Shown one piece after another: positions 33,248 to 41,996 of a DNA stretch of 64,000 nucleotides. The first letter of the stretch is position 1. Each line of letters opens with the position of its first letter. Source of the stretch: an uncultured Ruminococcus sp. GTDB lineage: Bacteria > Bacillota > Clostridia > Oscillospirales > CAG-272. The notes under the pieces were generated by a model. That model was not told the DNA's origin. It did not search any database and was given only the letters and a program-made list of their open reading frames with translations. Where the stretch lies: positions 11,382 to 75,381 of the forward strand of contig CAJKRH010000003.1 in the NCBI GenBank assembly GCA_905202255.1, given 5' to 3'. Made by a program: the position numbers and the translations under genes.

Positions 33248-33282
33248 ACAGCCCCTTGATTCAAAAAGGATCAAGGGGCTGT
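33248..33282. terminator. Hairpin after the truncated ATPase
   Basis: ACAGCCCCTTGAT / ATCAAGGGGCTGT with a 9-base loop and GTTGTTATC after it. Probable terminator. Confidence 0.65.
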
Positions 33283-34083
33283 TGTTATCTCGCCACACGC
33301 CCCAAATTCGGGCGCGTGACGGCTTTCTGATTTGCGTGCGGGAAAACGCTCCTCCGAGCCATTCAAAGCAGACACAGGCGATTCCAGCGGGCGTGCGAGG
33401 GGGATGCGGCACATAGTATGATTTCAATGTGTTGCGCCTCAGACTTGAATCGATTATCGGCAGTTATACAATGGATTTCACGAGTATTTTCAAGGGTCGA
33501 TTTTCAAGCGGGAGAAAGGCAGTGCGTCAAACGCCCTGCCGGATTCACAGCGGACGGCAGAGCCGACCGCATTTTCTCGCGTTTTGACCGCATTTGCTCG
33601 TTTTTTTGCGCATATCGGTTAGAAGAAGGCAGTGTGTCAAGCACGCGTATAATCGCGGAATCGGTGTGTCAACCATACGCATGATTCCGCAAAACAGGCG
33701 GATTTTTCGCTTGGTTGCGGGCGTTTCCCGTGTGTCAGGTATACACACAAAAAAATCAATATCTCTGCAACCAAGGGGGTAGTGTTTGTATCAGGTGAAC
33801 CATGGGTGGGTTCACCATGAACCCCCAATGTAAACTATACAAGAGAAAGAATATATAGAAAAACAGAAAAAGAACAACAAAGAGAACGCCCGTTTCTCCG
33901 TTGCGCCGCGAATCGTTTCCTGAGTGCGCCGACGGGAATCGGCCGATCCGGTTTTCTTTTTCTGCTTTTTCTTTGTCCGAAAAAAGATTTCGTGAAAGAT
34001 ATTTTTTGATTCGATTATCAAAGCTAAGAGAGTGCCGACCGTTTTTCTGCAAAAAAGTTTGATAATTTTTTCGTCCAAACGCG
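33283..34083. other. Non-coding block of the element with short repeats
   Basis: No supported gene. Four copies of a GTGTGTCAA-type motif lie at about 33522, 33632, 33664 and 33730, two of them preceded by AAGGCA. Nested inverted repeats GGTGAACC...GGTTCACC and GGTTCA-CCA-TGAACC lie at 33794-33823. The layout suggests protein-binding sites for replication or transfer. Confidence 0.5.
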
Positions 34084-34312
34084 AAAAAAGTGTGGAATAT
34101 AGGGTGAGAGGAACTTTCCCTGAAAAAAAGTTTCCGCCGACAGGTTGTAAAATCTGAAAAAAGTGTGGAATACAGGGTGAGGAAGTTTTTTCAAAAAACT
34201 TTTCGCTCAAACCACAAAAAAGTGTGGAATACAGGGTGAGAGGACTTTCCCTGAAAAAAAGTTCCCACTGAAGGGCTATCAAACCCGAAAAAAGTGTGGA
34301 ATACAGGGTGAG
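34084..34312. repeat. Four iteron-like 25-bp direct repeats
   Basis: AAAAAAGTGTGGAATACAGG plus GTGAG begins at 34084, 34157, 34216 and 34288 (the first copy has T for C in ATAC). Copies 1 and 3 also share the following GAGGAACTTTCCCTG-type stretch, so the block seems to be two longer units of about 132 bp. The spacing of 73, 59 and 72 bp is too uneven for CRISPR. It resembles replication or transfer iterons. Confidence 0.8.
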
Positions 34313-34499
34313 GGGAAAAATAATCCTCCGGGTTCATTGACAACCGAATAAAGGGATACCGAGGTAGCATCCCGCCTTGCCCGAAAGGGCGAGCCGCCGG
34401 GACCGGGCGCCATGACCTCACCTATCGGGTGAGCGAGCGATCAACCGTGTTGCCGGACCGACCGATAAACAGCATCGGCGGCAGGCGATGACAGAGGTG

Positions 34500-34740
34500 C
34501 GGAACAATGATACTTCTGCGAAAGCAGCCCGCGATTTGCATGCGGGATACGGGGGTTACGGGCTGGAACTCTTATGTCCGCGACACTGTATATGATCCTC
34601 GTTTCCGTGAAAATAGTCACGGAATAGATGCTGCGAGGTACTCGGTATCTCCCCTGTGGGCAACGGTCTGCGCCGTCTGACGACTGCGCTCTCCGTTGCC
34701 CCATCGCCGGGGCTGATATAAATACGGCGATACAAAAAAT
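34500..34740. other. oriT-like region with hairpins before the MobC-like gene
   Basis: Two strong inverted repeats are visible: TTCCGTGA/TCACGGAA (34603-34624) and GGGCAACGG/CCGTTGCCC (34658-34701), plus a CCCGC/GCGGG pair near 34530. Placement directly upstream of a MobC-like gene is typical of a transfer origin. The nick site is not identified. Confidence 0.45.
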
Positions 34741-34759
34741 AAGTTGGGAGGACAAAAGT

Positions 34760-35068
34760 ATGATCTCCGAAAAAAACAGAACACGAAACCTGACCATCAC
34801 CCTGCGCGTTACATCGTCGGAGCGAGAACTTTTCCTCCGCGGCGCAGAGAAAAGAAACATGACGCTGACGGATTTTCTCGTCAGTGCCGCGCTCTATAAA
34901 CCAAGTCACGCCATCAAAGAATGCAAAGCCATTCTCAAAAAACTGAATGAAGTGCAGGCAGAATTGCTCCGAGCCGAGTCCGACCATCCCGATTATGCGG
35001 ATGTGCTGGCGGCGCAAAAGGAGCTGTATCAGTTGCTTTTTCTGCTTGCAAGAAAGGAAACGATATGA
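34760..35068 (+). CDS. MobC-like ribbon-helix-helix relaxosome protein
   Basis: This 102-residue protein begins with a basic strand and helix (NLTITLRVTSSERELFLRGA) and continues with MTLTDFLVSAAL, the ribbon-helix-helix build of plasmid MobC proteins that help the relaxase nick oriT. The second half is a long charged helix. GGGAGG precedes the ATG at 34760. It overlaps the excisionase-like gene by 4 bp. No relaxase gene is found, so function would depend on another element. Confidence 0.65.
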   Translation: MISEKNRTRNLTITLRVTSSERELFLRGAEKRNMTLTDFLVSAALYKPSHAIKECKAILKKLNEVQAELLRAESDHPDYADVLAAQKELYQLLFLLARKETI

Positions 35069-35367
35069 ACATACAAACCGAAATCAAGCCCTGCCTTGCG
35101 GATTATCCCGACGCTCTCACCGTGGTTGAAGTCATCGCTATCCTTCGCGTCAGTCGGAAAACGGTGTACGAGTTGATCAAAGACGGGCGCATCAAAGCGG
35201 TCAAGGTCGGACGCAGTCACCGCATCGCAAAGGAGAATCTCATCGAATTTCTGAACCCCGCCGCGGCACATTCGAACCCCGGTTGTGTTCTTTCTGATAA
35301 CAATCGGGAAAAGGTCTGGACTTGCGAACAACAGTGTGGTATGTTGTGTGTTGCGCGGACAGCGTAA
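35065..35367 (+). CDS. Excisionase-family helix-turn-helix protein
   Basis: This 100-residue protein has the MerR-like helix-turn-helix of excisionases: DALTVVEVIAILRVSRKTVY and ELIKDGRIKAVKVGRSHRIA (residues 15-55). Such proteins steer the integrase toward excision. It overlaps the MobC-like gene as ATGA and lies 28 bp before the integrase gene. The C-terminal 35 residues, with three Cys, are not part of the usual domain. Confidence 0.85.
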   Translation: MNIQTEIKPCLADYPDALTVVEVIAILRVSRKTVYELIKDGRIKAVKVGRSHRIAKENLIEFLNPAAAHSNPGCVLSDNNREKVWTCEQQCGMLCVARTA

Positions 35368-35394
35368 AACCAAAAGCACAAGGAGAAAAGCATC

Positions 35395-36597
35395 ATGCCA
35401 CAAGCAAAAAATCATCTGACCGCCAGCACGCAAGCCAAGAACGGAAGCCTCTATGCGGTCATCCAGTACAAGGACGAGAACGGAAAGCGGAAAAACAAAT
35501 GGAAGTCCCTCGGGCTGAAAGAAGGAGCTTCCAAAGCCAAAATCAACGCCGCCATGCGCGAGGCGGTCAATGACTTCGAGAAAGAGCTGACCGAAATTCT
35601 TACGCGCTCACAGAATCCAGATGCGGATATGCCGGTCTTCGAGTACATGGTCAAATGGCTCGGCAGCGTCCAGCCGAGCCTGCAAATCAACACCTATCGC
35701 AGTTACCACAACATGATCTACGGCAGAATCAAACGCTACTTCGGTCCGAAACCCATCACCATCGCAAGCCTGCGCCCGAACCAGATCGACGAGTTCTATC
35801 AGTCCATCTTCGATGAAGGCATGGTCGCCAACACGGTCATTCACTATCACGCAGTCATGCGCCGCGCGTTCCAGCAGGCGTACAAGAAAGAAATCCTCTC
35901 TGCCAATCCCTTTGACCGCGTGGAACGCCCAAAGAAAAACAAATTCTTCGGTCAGAATCTCTCGGAAGAAGAACTGCTGACACTGCTCAGTCTCGCAAGA
36001 TCGGAAGCCATCTACCCGGCAATCATCCTTGCAGGGTGCATGGGACTGCGACGGAGTGAAGCACTCGGCATGCGGTGGTCACGCATTGACATGGAGAAGC
36101 GCGAGGTTCTGCTCGACACCAAGGTTGTAGAAGTCGAGATTGACGGCGAGAAAATTCTCAAACCGATTGAGGAAATGAAGAACTCCAGCAGTCGCAGAAG
36201 CCTGCCGATCCCCGCGCCGGTCTATGAAATGCTGGTCGAACAAAAGGCACAACAGGACCTCTACCGCCGTATGTTCAAGGGCAGTTACAACCGCGCATAC
36301 GACGATTATGTGTGCACGGACAAGCTGGGCAACCTTCTGACACCGCGATATGTCACGCTCCGCTTCTCGCAGGTGCTTGAGAAGAACGGCATGCGGCACA
36401 TCCGCTTCCACGACCTGCGACACACCTTCGCCAGCATTCTCATCAACAAGGACATCCCGCTGTTCAATGTATCGAAATACCTTGGTCACTCGGACATCAG
36501 TACAACGGCAAATATCTATGCGCACCTGGACAAGAGCGGAAAAGACATCAGTGCGGAAACCATCAGCGCGCTGTTTGATGATCGGCATCACGACTAA
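35395..36597 (+). CDS. Tyrosine recombinase, integrase of the element
   Basis: This 400-residue integrase has an N-terminal arm-binding domain (NGSLYAVIQYKDENGKRKNK), a core-binding SAM-like domain (about 75-170) and the catalytic domain with Arg in GLRRSEALGMRW, His-x-x-Arg in HDLRHTFAS, the late His in LGHSDISTT and the nucleophile Tyr in ANIYAHLDK. It should catalyse exchange between the tRNA-Ser core and the circular element. Length matches Tn916-type integrases. Unlike in many elements it lies 4 kb inside the left end rather than next to an att site. Confidence 0.93.
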   Translation: MPQAKNHLTASTQAKNGSLYAVIQYKDENGKRKNKWKSLGLKEGASKAKINAAMREAVNDFEKELTEILTRSQNPDADMPVFEYMVKWLGSVQPSLQINTYRSYHNMIYGRIKRYFGPKPITIASLRPNQIDEFYQSIFDEGMVANTVIHYHAVMRRAFQQAYKKEILSANPFDRVERPKKNKFFGQNLSEEELLTLLSLARSEAIYPAIILAGCMGLRRSEALGMRWSRIDMEKREVLLDTKVVEVEIDGEKILKPIEEMKNSSSRRSLPIPAPVYEMLVEQKAQQDLYRRMFKGSYNRAYDDYVCTDKLGNLLTPRYVTLRFSQVLEKNGMRHIRFHDLRHTFASILINKDIPLFNVSKYLGHSDISTTANIYAHLDKSGKDISAETISALFDDRHHD

Positions 36598-36630
36598 TCG
36601 TGGTGCCGATTTCTGATAGGGGGTGAGTGC

Positions 36631-37167
36631 ATGGAACAGATCATCAGCGCGGATGCGGCAAGAGCGTACCTGCATATATCCAAACGAAAATTCCTGTTTA
36701 TGCTGCAAAACGGCTATATCCGATACGAGGACAACGGCAACAAAACGCATCGGTACTCATTGCGGATGTGCGATGTGGAAGCCCTGCGGAAGGAAATGAC
36801 CGATCATCCCGAACGCTTTGCCGACCTGAATGGGCGGTTTACGGCGCAAAGAAACAAGCCGCCGACACCGACCATTGTACTGTCGCAGGAGGAAGCGAGA
36901 AAGTTACGCGAATACATAGCAAAATGTTGGAGCAAATATCCCGATGCCTTGCCAAGCAAGCTGGCGGCAGAGCTGACCGGCTTGACGGTGGGAACGCTCA
37001 ATCGCTACGTGGCAAGAGGCAACATCTTCGGTGCGGTGGTCGGCGGAAAAGTGCTGATCAGCAAGCAAAGCCTGATCGGACATATCGCCTCTCCGGAGAC
37101 GGCGCGCAAAGTCGGGACAGAGCAACTGCGAAATTTGCTTGCAGGGTATAAAAAAGAGAAAAAATAA
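36631..37167 (+). CDS. Mobile-element helix-turn-helix protein
   Basis: This 178-residue DNA-binding protein has an excisionase-like N-terminal part (SADAARAYLHISKRKFLFML) and a second helix-turn-helix (AAELTGLTVGTLNRYVARGN, about residues 115-135). A truncated, more than 90% similar copy lies at 28167-28682. It follows the integrase by 33 bp, with GGGGGTG before the ATG, and ends at a terminator. It may regulate integration or transfer; the role is inferred. Confidence 0.7.
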   Translation: MEQIISADAARAYLHISKRKFLFMLQNGYIRYEDNGNKTHRYSLRMCDVEALRKEMTDHPERFADLNGRFTAQRNKPPTPTIVLSQEEARKLREYIAKCWSKYPDALPSKLAAELTGLTVGTLNRYVARGNIFGAVVGGKVLISKQSLIGHIASPETARKVGTEQLRNLLAGYKKEKK

Positions 37168-37168
37168 A

Positions 37169-37220
37169 GAGCAAAGGAATGGTCTTGAGATGTTCTCAAG
37201 GTTGTTCCTTTGCTCTTTGC
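37169..37220 (+). terminator. Terminator after the integrase/HTH unit
   Basis: GAGCAAAGGAA / TTCCTTTGCTC with an inner CTTGAGA/TCTCAAG stem, followed by TTTGC. It separates the mobility genes from the defence operon. Confidence 0.75.
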
Positions 37221-37325
37221 CAGCAACTTGACAAAAACAAACCACTTACTAAACCTTGTGTCTTCAATTTCGAACATGAATTTCGCATTTGCAAAGTCAA
37301 ATTTCGACATTATGCTTTCCACCAC

Positions 37326-37354
37326 TTGTTTTTCTGCAGCAAATATGATATAAT
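37326..37354 (+). promoter_or_regulatory. Promoter of the defence operon
   Basis: TTGTTT (37326-37331), 17-bp spacer, TATAAT (37349-37354), 30 bp before the XRE gene. It is the only clear promoter seen for the next 11.8 kb. Confidence 0.75.
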
Positions 37355-37384
37355 ATAATGAGTCTATTGGGTTAGGAGTAAAAC

Positions 37385-37612
37385 ATGAGTGTGAGTTACA
37401 AAAAGCTGTGGAAGCTATTGATTGATAAGGACATGAAGAAAAAAGATCTCCAGTTGGCTACCGGTCTCAGTTCTTCAACCATTGCAAAAATGACAAAGAA
37501 CGAATCGGTCAATACAGAAGTGCTTGTCAAAGTCTGCACGGCGCTCGGCTGCGATATAGGCGACATTATGGAAGTGATTCCGGATATCAAATCTGACACG
37601 GAGAAACGCTAA
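37385..37612 (+). CDS. Small XRE-type regulator of the defence operon
   Basis: This 75-residue Cro/C1-type DNA-binding protein has the helix-turn-helix KKDLQLATGLSSSTIAKMTK and the tail VKVCTALGCDIGDIMEV typical of the short HTH_26 group. GGAG precedes the ATG. It is the first gene of the defence operon and overlaps the helicase start by one base, so it very likely tunes expression of the whole system by binding its promoter. Confidence 0.85.
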   Translation: MSVSYKKLWKLLIDKDMKKKDLQLATGLSSSTIAKMTKNESVNTEVLVKVCTALGCDIGDIMEVIPDIKSDTEKR

Positions 37613-40600
37613 TGGAACTTATCGATAATATCAACAAAACATTGAAAGATGACCTGGCAGATTCGATACACAGCGGGAGTAAAATATCCATTGCCGCAGC
37701 TTGCTTTTCGATATACGCCTTTCAAGCGTTAAAAGATCAACTTACACAAATAGATGAGCTGCGTTTTATTTTCACCTCCCCGACATTCATCGCCGAGAAA
37801 GCCAAAAAAGAACGCCGGGAGTTTTATATTCCTCGCCTTACGCGAGAAAGAAGCCTTTATGGAACGGAGTTTGAAATAAGGCTACGCAATGAGTTGACTC
37901 AAAAAGCCATTGCTAAAGAATGTGCAGATTGGATCCGAGCGAAAGTTACTTTCAAATCCAACATCAGTGATAAATCCATCCAAGGGCAATTAGTGGTTGA
38001 CGATGCAGGCTATACACCAATCAATGGCTTTACGACAGTTGAACTCGGCTGCGAAAAAGGAAACGCAATGAACACAACCATCGTAAAAGATGCTTCTCTT
38101 GCTAAAACGCTCTTGGCAGGATTTAATGATATTTGGTCTGACAGCAAATTGCTTCAAAATGTGACAGACGAAATTATCGATAGCATCTCCACTGCTTACA
38201 ACGAGAATTCACCCGAATTCATCTACTTTGTAACGCTCTATAATATCTTCAACGAATTCCTTGAAGATATTTCAGAAGATGTTTTGCCGAATGAAGCGAC
38301 CGGATTTAAGGAAAGTAAAATCTGGGGAATGCTTTATAACTTCCAAAGGGATGCTGCATTGGCGATTATCAATAAACTTGAAAAGTTCAACGGATGCATC
38401 CTGGCAGACAGCGTGGGATTGGGCAAAACCTTCACCGCACTGGCGGTTATTAAGTACTACGAAAACCGCAACAAATCGGTTCTCGTCCTCTGCCCTAAAA
38501 AACTGGCGAACAACTGGAACACCTATAAGGATAACTATGTCAATAATCCAATCGCCGCTGACCGTCTTCGCTATGATGTGCTTTATCATACTGACCTGTC
38601 GAGAAACCACGGTTCCTCCAATGGTTTAGACTTGGATCGCTTGAACTGGGGCAATTATGATCTGGTCGTAATCGATGAATCACACAACTTCAGAAACGGC
38701 GGGAAATCCGGCGGCGATTCGGAAAAAGAAAACAGATATCTCCGACTTTTGAACAAAGTCATCAGAACAGGTGTAAAGACCAAGGTTTTAATGCTCTCGG
38801 CAACGCCGGTAAACAATCGTTTTAATGATTTGAAAAATCAGCTTGCGCTTGCTTATGAGGGTAATTCAAACCTGATCAACGAAAAACTGAACACCAAAAG
38901 CACAATTGAGGAAATATTCCGTCAGGCTCAGCGGGCGTTTAACACATGGAGCAAACAAGATCCTCGCAGCAGAACCACCGAAAGCCTCCTGAAAATGCTG
39001 GACTTCGATTTCTTTGAGGTACTGGATTCTGTTACGATTGCCCGTTCAAGAAAGCACATTGAAAAATACTATGATACCGCAGATATCGGTTCTTTTCCGG
39101 AAAGGCTTAAGCCAATTTCCTTGTATCCGCCACTGACAGATCTGCGCAGTGCGATCAACTATAACGAAATATTTGAGCAGCTGATGCTTTTGAATCTTGC
39201 AATTTATACTCCATCCCACTACATTCTCGACAGCAAAAAAAGCAAATACGCTGATTTGTTTGACGATGAAAAGGTTAATGTGGGCTTTACACAGGCGAAC
39301 CGAGAGCAAGGCATCAGGCGTTTGATGGCAATCAACCTGATGAAACGAATGGAAAGCTCCGTCGCATCGTTCAGACTCACATTGAGCCGGATTGACAATC
39401 TGCTGAAAACAACGATATCAACCATTGACAGCTTCAATCAGTATTCCGATACCAACGTCAATCTGGAAGACATCTCTCAGCTGAACGATTTTGATCTTGA
39501 TGACCAAAACGATGATGAACTCTTTTCTTTCGGGAAAAAGGTCAAAATCAATCTGAGCGATATGGACTATACATCATGGCGCAGAGATCTTGCAAAGGAC
39601 AAAGAAACCATTGAACTTTTGACTGTCATGGTTGCTGATATTACACCGGAGCATGACAGCAAATTGCAGGAGCTTTTCAGAGTTCTCTCAAATAAGATTG
39701 AGCATCCCATCAATGACAATAATCGAAAGGTTATTATTTTCACCGCATTTTCTGATACCGCAGAGTACCTTTATGAGAATGTGAGCAGGTTTGTTCTCCA
39801 AAACTATCATTTGAACACCGCAATGGTAACAGGCTCGGTTGACGGCCGTTCAACCGTTCCTCGTCTGCACTGCGATATGAATACCGTGCTGACTTGCTTC
39901 TCTCCGATCTCTAAAGATAAAGAACTGCTGATGCCCGGTGATACGACAGAAATAGATGTGCTGATTGCAACCGACTGTATTTCCGAAGGTCAGAACCTGC
40001 AGGATTGCGACTATCTCATCAATTACGATATTCACTGGAATCCCGTTCGCATCATTCAGCGGTTCGGGCGTATCGACCGTATCGGAAGCCGCAATAAAGT
40101 CATTCAGCTGGTAAACTTCTGGCCAAATGTTACACTTGACGAATATATAGACCTCAAGGCACGTGTTGAAACCCGTATGAAGATCGTTGATATGACCGCA
40201 ACCGGAGACGACAACATATTGCAAGAAGAAAAGTCCGATCTGGAATACAGGAAAGCACAATTGAAGCGCCTCCAGGAAGAAGTCGTTGATATCGAGGAAA
40301 TGTCCTCCGGCATCTCCATCATGGATCTGGGCTTAAATGAATTCCGGCTCGACCTGCTGGAATATGTCAAAGCAAATCCCAATCTTGACAAAACACCGTT
40401 CGGACTTCACGCCGTAGCCGCTTCAAATGATGAATGCCCTCCGGGCGTTGTGTTCGTGCTGAAGAACCGATCAAACAGCATCAATATCGACCACCAGAAT
40501 CGGCTGCATCCGTTCTATATGGTGTATATTGCCGATGATGGCGAAGTTGTTTGCGACCACCTTTCGCCCAAAGCAATGCTGGACAAGCTCCGCTATTTGT

Positions 40601-40839
40601 GCAAAGGTAAAGCCACGCCGATTCCGGAACTGTACCGTCGGTTCAATAAGGAAACGAAAGACGGACGCAATATGCAAGCAACCTCCGCATTGCTTGGAGA
40701 TGCGATTGCATCCATTATCGAAACCAAAGAAGAAAGCGAGATTGATACATTCCTTGGCGGTGGTCAGATGAGCTTTTTGTCAAACGAAATCAAGGGGCTG
40801 GATGATTTTGAACTGATCTGCTTCTTGGTCGTAAAATAA
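37612..40839 (+). CDS. SNF2/DEAD-type helicase with PLD-like N-terminal domain (defence)
   Basis: This 1075-residue protein has an N-terminal region (about 1-130) like phospholipase D-type domains (KISIAAACFSIYAFQALKDQ) in which I do not see an HKD motif. The superfamily 2 helicase core follows: Walker A LADSVGLGKT (about 265), DESH box VVIDESHNFRN (about 355), motif III MLSATPVNNR, and motif VI QRFGRIDRIGS (about 815). It is followed by DUF4391, a pairing I recall as recurrent near type III restriction genes. It should translocate on DNA and may help find or remodel foreign DNA; this is inferred. The start overlaps the XRE stop (TAATG). Confidence 0.85.
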   Translation: MELIDNINKTLKDDLADSIHSGSKISIAAACFSIYAFQALKDQLTQIDELRFIFTSPTFIAEKAKKERREFYIPRLTRERSLYGTEFEIRLRNELTQKAIAKECADWIRAKVTFKSNISDKSIQGQLVVDDAGYTPINGFTTVELGCEKGNAMNTTIVKDASLAKTLLAGFNDIWSDSKLLQNVTDEIIDSISTAYNENSPEFIYFVTLYNIFNEFLEDISEDVLPNEATGFKESKIWGMLYNFQRDAALAIINKLEKFNGCILADSVGLGKTFTALAVIKYYENRNKSVLVLCPKKLANNWNTYKDNYVNNPIAADRLRYDVLYHTDLSRNHGSSNGLDLDRLNWGNYDLVVIDESHNFRNGGKSGGDSEKENRYLRLLNKVIRTGVKTKVLMLSATPVNNRFNDLKNQLALAYEGNSNLINEKLNTKSTIEEIFRQAQRAFNTWSKQDPRSRTTESLLKMLDFDFFEVLDSVTIARSRKHIEKYYDTADIGSFPERLKPISLYPPLTDLRSAINYNEIFEQLMLLNLAIYTPSHYILDSKKSKYADLFDDEKVNVGFTQANREQGIRRLMAINLMKRMESSVASFRLTLSRIDNLLKTTISTIDSFNQYSDTNVNLEDISQLNDFDLDDQNDDELFSFGKKVKINLSDMDYTSWRRDLAKDKETIELLTVMVADITPEHDSKLQELFRVLSNKIEHPINDNNRKVIIFTAFSDTAEYLYENVSRFVLQNYHLNTAMVTGSVDGRSTVPRLHCDMNTVLTCFSPISKDKELLMPGDTTEIDVLIATDCISEGQNLQDCDYLINYDIHWNPVRIIQRFGRIDRIGSRNKVIQLVNFWPNVTLDEYIDLKARVETRMKIVDMTATGDDNILQEEKSDLEYRKAQLKRLQEEVVDIEEMSSGISIMDLGLNEFRLDLLEYVKANPNLDKTPFGLHAVAASNDECPPGVVFVLKNRSNSINIDHQNRLHPFYMVYIADDGEVVCDHLSPKAMLDKLRYLCKGKATPIPELYRRFNKETKDGRNMQATSALLGDAIASIIETKEESEIDTFLGGGQMSFLSNEIKGLDDFELICFLVVK

Positions 40840-40858
40840 AATCAAAGGAGGCATGGAT

Positions 40859-41464
40859 ATGCTTGGATTCCCACAGAAAACAGAATTACGAAAACCACTA
40901 CATAAAAAAGTGATTTTTGAAAAGCTTCAACTGAACACCTTACAGCAAGATCGTGTGGATGCAGACATTTCACGCCTCTATTTTGTCAATGAGATCTCGC
41001 CTTACAGCGTAGGGATTACAGATGGAGAAGCCGTCAAGGCGTTTTATGTGATCCTGGTCTGCCTCAAGCGGAAGGATTATGACGATAAAACGATCTCGAT
41101 GCTCTTTCGCTTGATCGACAACAAAATGATTCTCGTTCTGCAATATGAAACCGAAAGCCGGGTGGCGATCTTTCATGGGAAACTCATTCAAACGGATTGG
41201 AAGCCAACAGACGCATTTTCCTTCTCCCTGCAAGGGCTGAACCTTGATTCAGTATGGAACAACCTAATCATTCAAATCGGGGATATTCACCCTGAAAGCG
41301 GACGCTCCATTGAAGAACAGATTGCACTTGACGAACAACGAAAAAAGATAGAAAAGGAAATTGCGTCTCTCGAAAAAATGGCACGAGCGGAAAAACAGCC
41401 GAAAAAGAAGTTTGAACTGGTGCAACGGATTAGAGCTTTAAAAGAAAATCAAAATTCACCATAA
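40859..41464 (+). CDS. DUF4391 protein, helicase partner
   Basis: This 201-residue protein fits DUF4391: the N-terminal RVDADISRLYFVNEISPYSV, the middle ILVCLKRKDYDDKTISML and IDNKMILVLQYE, and a charged coiled-coil tail (about 165-200, EEQIALDEQRKKIEKEIASL). ATG at 40859 is preferred over 40853 because AAAGGAGG is too close to the first. In known genomes DUF4391 genes sit next to SNF2-type helicases and methyltransferases; the biochemical role is unknown. Confidence 0.8.
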   Translation: MLGFPQKTELRKPLHKKVIFEKLQLNTLQQDRVDADISRLYFVNEISPYSVGITDGEAVKAFYVILVCLKRKDYDDKTISMLFRLIDNKMILVLQYETESRVAIFHGKLIQTDWKPTDAFSFSLQGLNLDSVWNNLIIQIGDIHPESGRSIEEQIALDEQRKKIEKEIASLEKMARAEKQPKKKFELVQRIRALKENQNSP

Positions 41465-41477
41465 GGAGGTTGTCGTT

Positions 41478-41996
41478 ATGTTTCTATATAAATTGCTACT
41501 CACTCTAAACGCAACATCATGGATGGCGATCATATATGTAATAAAAGAAGGTTGGACAATTGGGAAAGTGCCAAATCATTTGTTTGGAATACTGCTTTTG
41601 ATAATTCCGATCTTTCTGTCATGGATTTCGCTTATTATGACTCGTTTTTTAGGAATTGAATCTTTAGTTGGTAATTGCAAAGAGTTTAGCCTTGCAGATG
41701 GGGAGTTTCTACCGATATATTTGGGGTATTTCTTTGTTTCCGTGGGAGTTTCTGACCTCTTTACAATGGCAGTGGTATACCTCATAGTATTTGTCTTTAC
41801 CTTTTTATCACAAACACAATACTATAATCCCATATATCTGCTTTTTGGCTATCATTACTACCACGTCACGACTGAAAATGGTACAAGTATTTTTATTATC
41901 AGAAAAGGTCCAGTTATTCGAAATTCCGCAGAGCTAAGATTCGATCATTTGCATCGTTTGAACAATACAACTTTTATTGAGAGGAAGACAAAATGA
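41478..41996 (+). CDS. kwaA: KwaA-like membrane protein (Kiwa defence)
   Basis: This 172-residue membrane protein has about four helices (residues 3-24, 33-53, 78-98, 100-113) followed by a cytoplasmic tail with FGYHYYHVTTENGTSIFIIR. This build and its place directly before a KwaB-like gene match KwaA, the membrane subunit of the Kiwa anti-phage system, which senses phage attack at the envelope. AAGGAGG precedes the ATG. It overlaps the KwaB-like gene by 4 bp (ATGA), so the two are made together. Identity rests on layout and remembered pattern. Confidence 0.7.
   Translation: MFLYKLLLTLNATSWMAIIYVIKEGWTIGKVPNHLFGILLLIIPIFLSWISLIMTRFLGIESLVGNCKEFSLADGEFLPIYLGYFFVSVGVSDLFTMAVVYLIVFVFTFLSQTQYYNPIYLLFGYHYYHVTTENGTSIFIIRKGPVIRNSAELRFDHLHRLNNTTFIERKTK

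Noticed and set aside
33812..34282. Minus-strand 156-residue open frame across the iterons
   Set aside because: Its repeated LYSTLF peptides are just the translated DNA repeats; there is no ribosome site and the rest is low complexity.
34084..34312. Possible CRISPR array
   Set aside because: Only four repeats, uneven spacing of 59-73 bp, similar sequence between some repeats, and no cas genes.
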